Shown: positions 63,535 through 64,000 of the stretch, piece by piece
How positions within the stretch are numbered: position 1 is the stretch's first letter
Layout of the letters: every line of letters begins with the position of its first letter
NCBI RefSeq assembly: GCF_020618415.1
Contig: NZ_CP085344.1
Span: 3,185,001 to 3,249,000 of the forward strand
DNA from: Cupriavidus sp. MP-37
Lineage (GTDB): Bacteria; Pseudomonadota; Gammaproteobacteria; Burkholderiales; Burkholderiaceae
Reading direction: 5' to 3'
DNA length: 64,000 nt
Program-made: the position numbers and the translations under genes
The notes under the pieces: generated by a model
Told to the model about the DNA's origin: nothing
The model's input: the letters and a program-made list of their open reading frames with translations, nothing else
Database searches by the model: none

Positions 63535-64000
63535 ATGACTTCCCGACAACCCCCGGCGTGGTTGCGCCTCTGGCATCGCTTCGCACCCGCCGAACGCGCC
63601 GGCTTTATCGACGGCGCGCGCCGCTTTGCCCCGTCCCTGCCCGCGGTATTTTCCTGGGGCCTGGTCACCGGCGTGGCCATGAGCAAATCCGTGCTGACCG
63701 TGCCCGAGGCCATCGGCATGTCGCTGCTGGTCTACGCCGGCTCGGCGCAGCTGGCGGTGCTGCCGCTGTTCGCCGCCGGACTGCCGCTGTGGACCATCTG
63801 GCTGACCGCGGCCATGGTCAACCTGCGCTTCGTCATCTTCAGCGCCGGCATGCAGCCGCATTTCAGCTACCTGACGCTGGCGCGGCGCACGGTGCTGGGC
63901 TTCTTCAACGGCGACCTGCATTTCGTCTACTTCCTGCAGAAGTACAGCACGCCCGGCTATGAACCCGGCAAGGAAGGCTACTTCTGGGGTATGGCGCTGA
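63535..64000 (+). CDS. AzlC-family branched-chain amino acid exporter subunit, 3' end outside window
   Basis: First 155 residues are visible, starting MTSRQPPAWLRLW. Hydrophobic segments begin near FAPSLPAVFSWGLVTGVAM. LVYAGSAQLAVLPL and AAMVNLRFVIFSAG match the AzlC signature region (GSAQ and VNLR/H). AzlC pairs with the small subunit AzlD, likely beyond the window, to export branched-chain amino acids or related compounds. No strong ribosome-binding site; upstream has TCCTCTGAC. Runs off the right edge in frame. Confidence 0.88.
   Translation, partial: MTSRQPPAWLRLWHRFAPAERAGFIDGARRFAPSLPAVFSWGLVTGVAMSKSVLTVPEAIGMSLLVYAGSAQLAVLPLFAAGLPLWTIWLTAAMVNLRFVIFSAGMQPHFSYLTLARRTVLGFFNGDLHFVYFLQKYSTPGYEPGKEGYFWGMAL

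Overview
The window looks like chromosomal DNA of a Cupriavidus/Ralstonia-type betaproteobacterium. Base composition is very GC-rich and codon use is strongly GC3-biased. The gene orders exbB-exbD-lpxK-Trm112-kdsB-adk, ogt-xerD-ybaK-plsY and amiC-tsaE/queG, and several Bug-type solute receptors, are typical of Burkholderiales. No rRNA, tRNA, CRISPR array, phage or complete insertion sequence was seen. All assignments come from reading the sequence; no database search was run.

Layout. (1) 1-10213: two divergent operons for a glycoconjugate. The left one runs SDR, HAD heptose-bisphosphate-type phosphatase, GT9 heptosyltransferase, NodU/CmcH-type carbamoyltransferase and GT2. The right one runs GT4, UDP-glucuronate-decarboxylase-like SDR, PIG-L deacetylase and GT2. 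Each has a good sigma-54 -24/-12 element upstream, and a small GlcG-like ORF lies between them. (2) 10244-12955: an Atm1-type ABC exporter half-transporter fused to a degenerate histidine-kinase-like module and a complete receiver domain. (3) 13177-17916: a UdgX-type uracil-DNA glycosylase, two small disordered proteins, an MDR oxidoreductase, and LacI and LysR regulators with two copies of one operator palindrome. (4) 17917-18918: a roughly 900-bp inverted repeat with no credible gene. (5) 18919-22832: amidohydrolase, Bug receptor and porin, an uptake and catabolic operon. (6) 23306-25514: sodB and xseA. (7) 25515-26536: a 1-kb non-coding region with an AT-rich stretch, consensus DnaA boxes and three tandem repeats, each with a 10-nt hairpin or dyad around a constant 28-nt spacer.

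(8) 26537-30926: ExbB/ExbD energisers, LpxK and KdsB (lipid A/Kdo synthesis), a Trm112-like protein and adenylate kinase. (9) 31073-35680: SDR, XRE/MmyB-type regulator, methyltransferase, LysR and a bile-acid/sodium-symporter-like protein. (10) 35747-41833: AmiC, TsaE, QueG, AEC transporter, chalcone-isomerase-like protein and a second Bug receptor. (11) 42127-44777: Ogt, XerD, YbaK, PlsY. (12) 44972-56829: a sensor kinase/OmpR-type regulator pair divergent from a complete MdtABC-type RND pump with its own outer-membrane channel. (13) 56826-63346: LysR with a PACE-family efflux protein, FAD monooxygenase, periplasmic binding protein, MarR regulator and PBP4. (14) 63535-end: the start of an AzlC-family permease.

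Three copies of a composite palindromic repeat of about 120-150 bp (41901, 44835, 59722) lie just downstream of genes. The signals most worth following up are the tandem DnaA-box/hairpin repeats upstream of exbB, the ABC-kinase-receiver fusion, and the paired sigma-54 promoters of the carbamoylated-glycan cluster.
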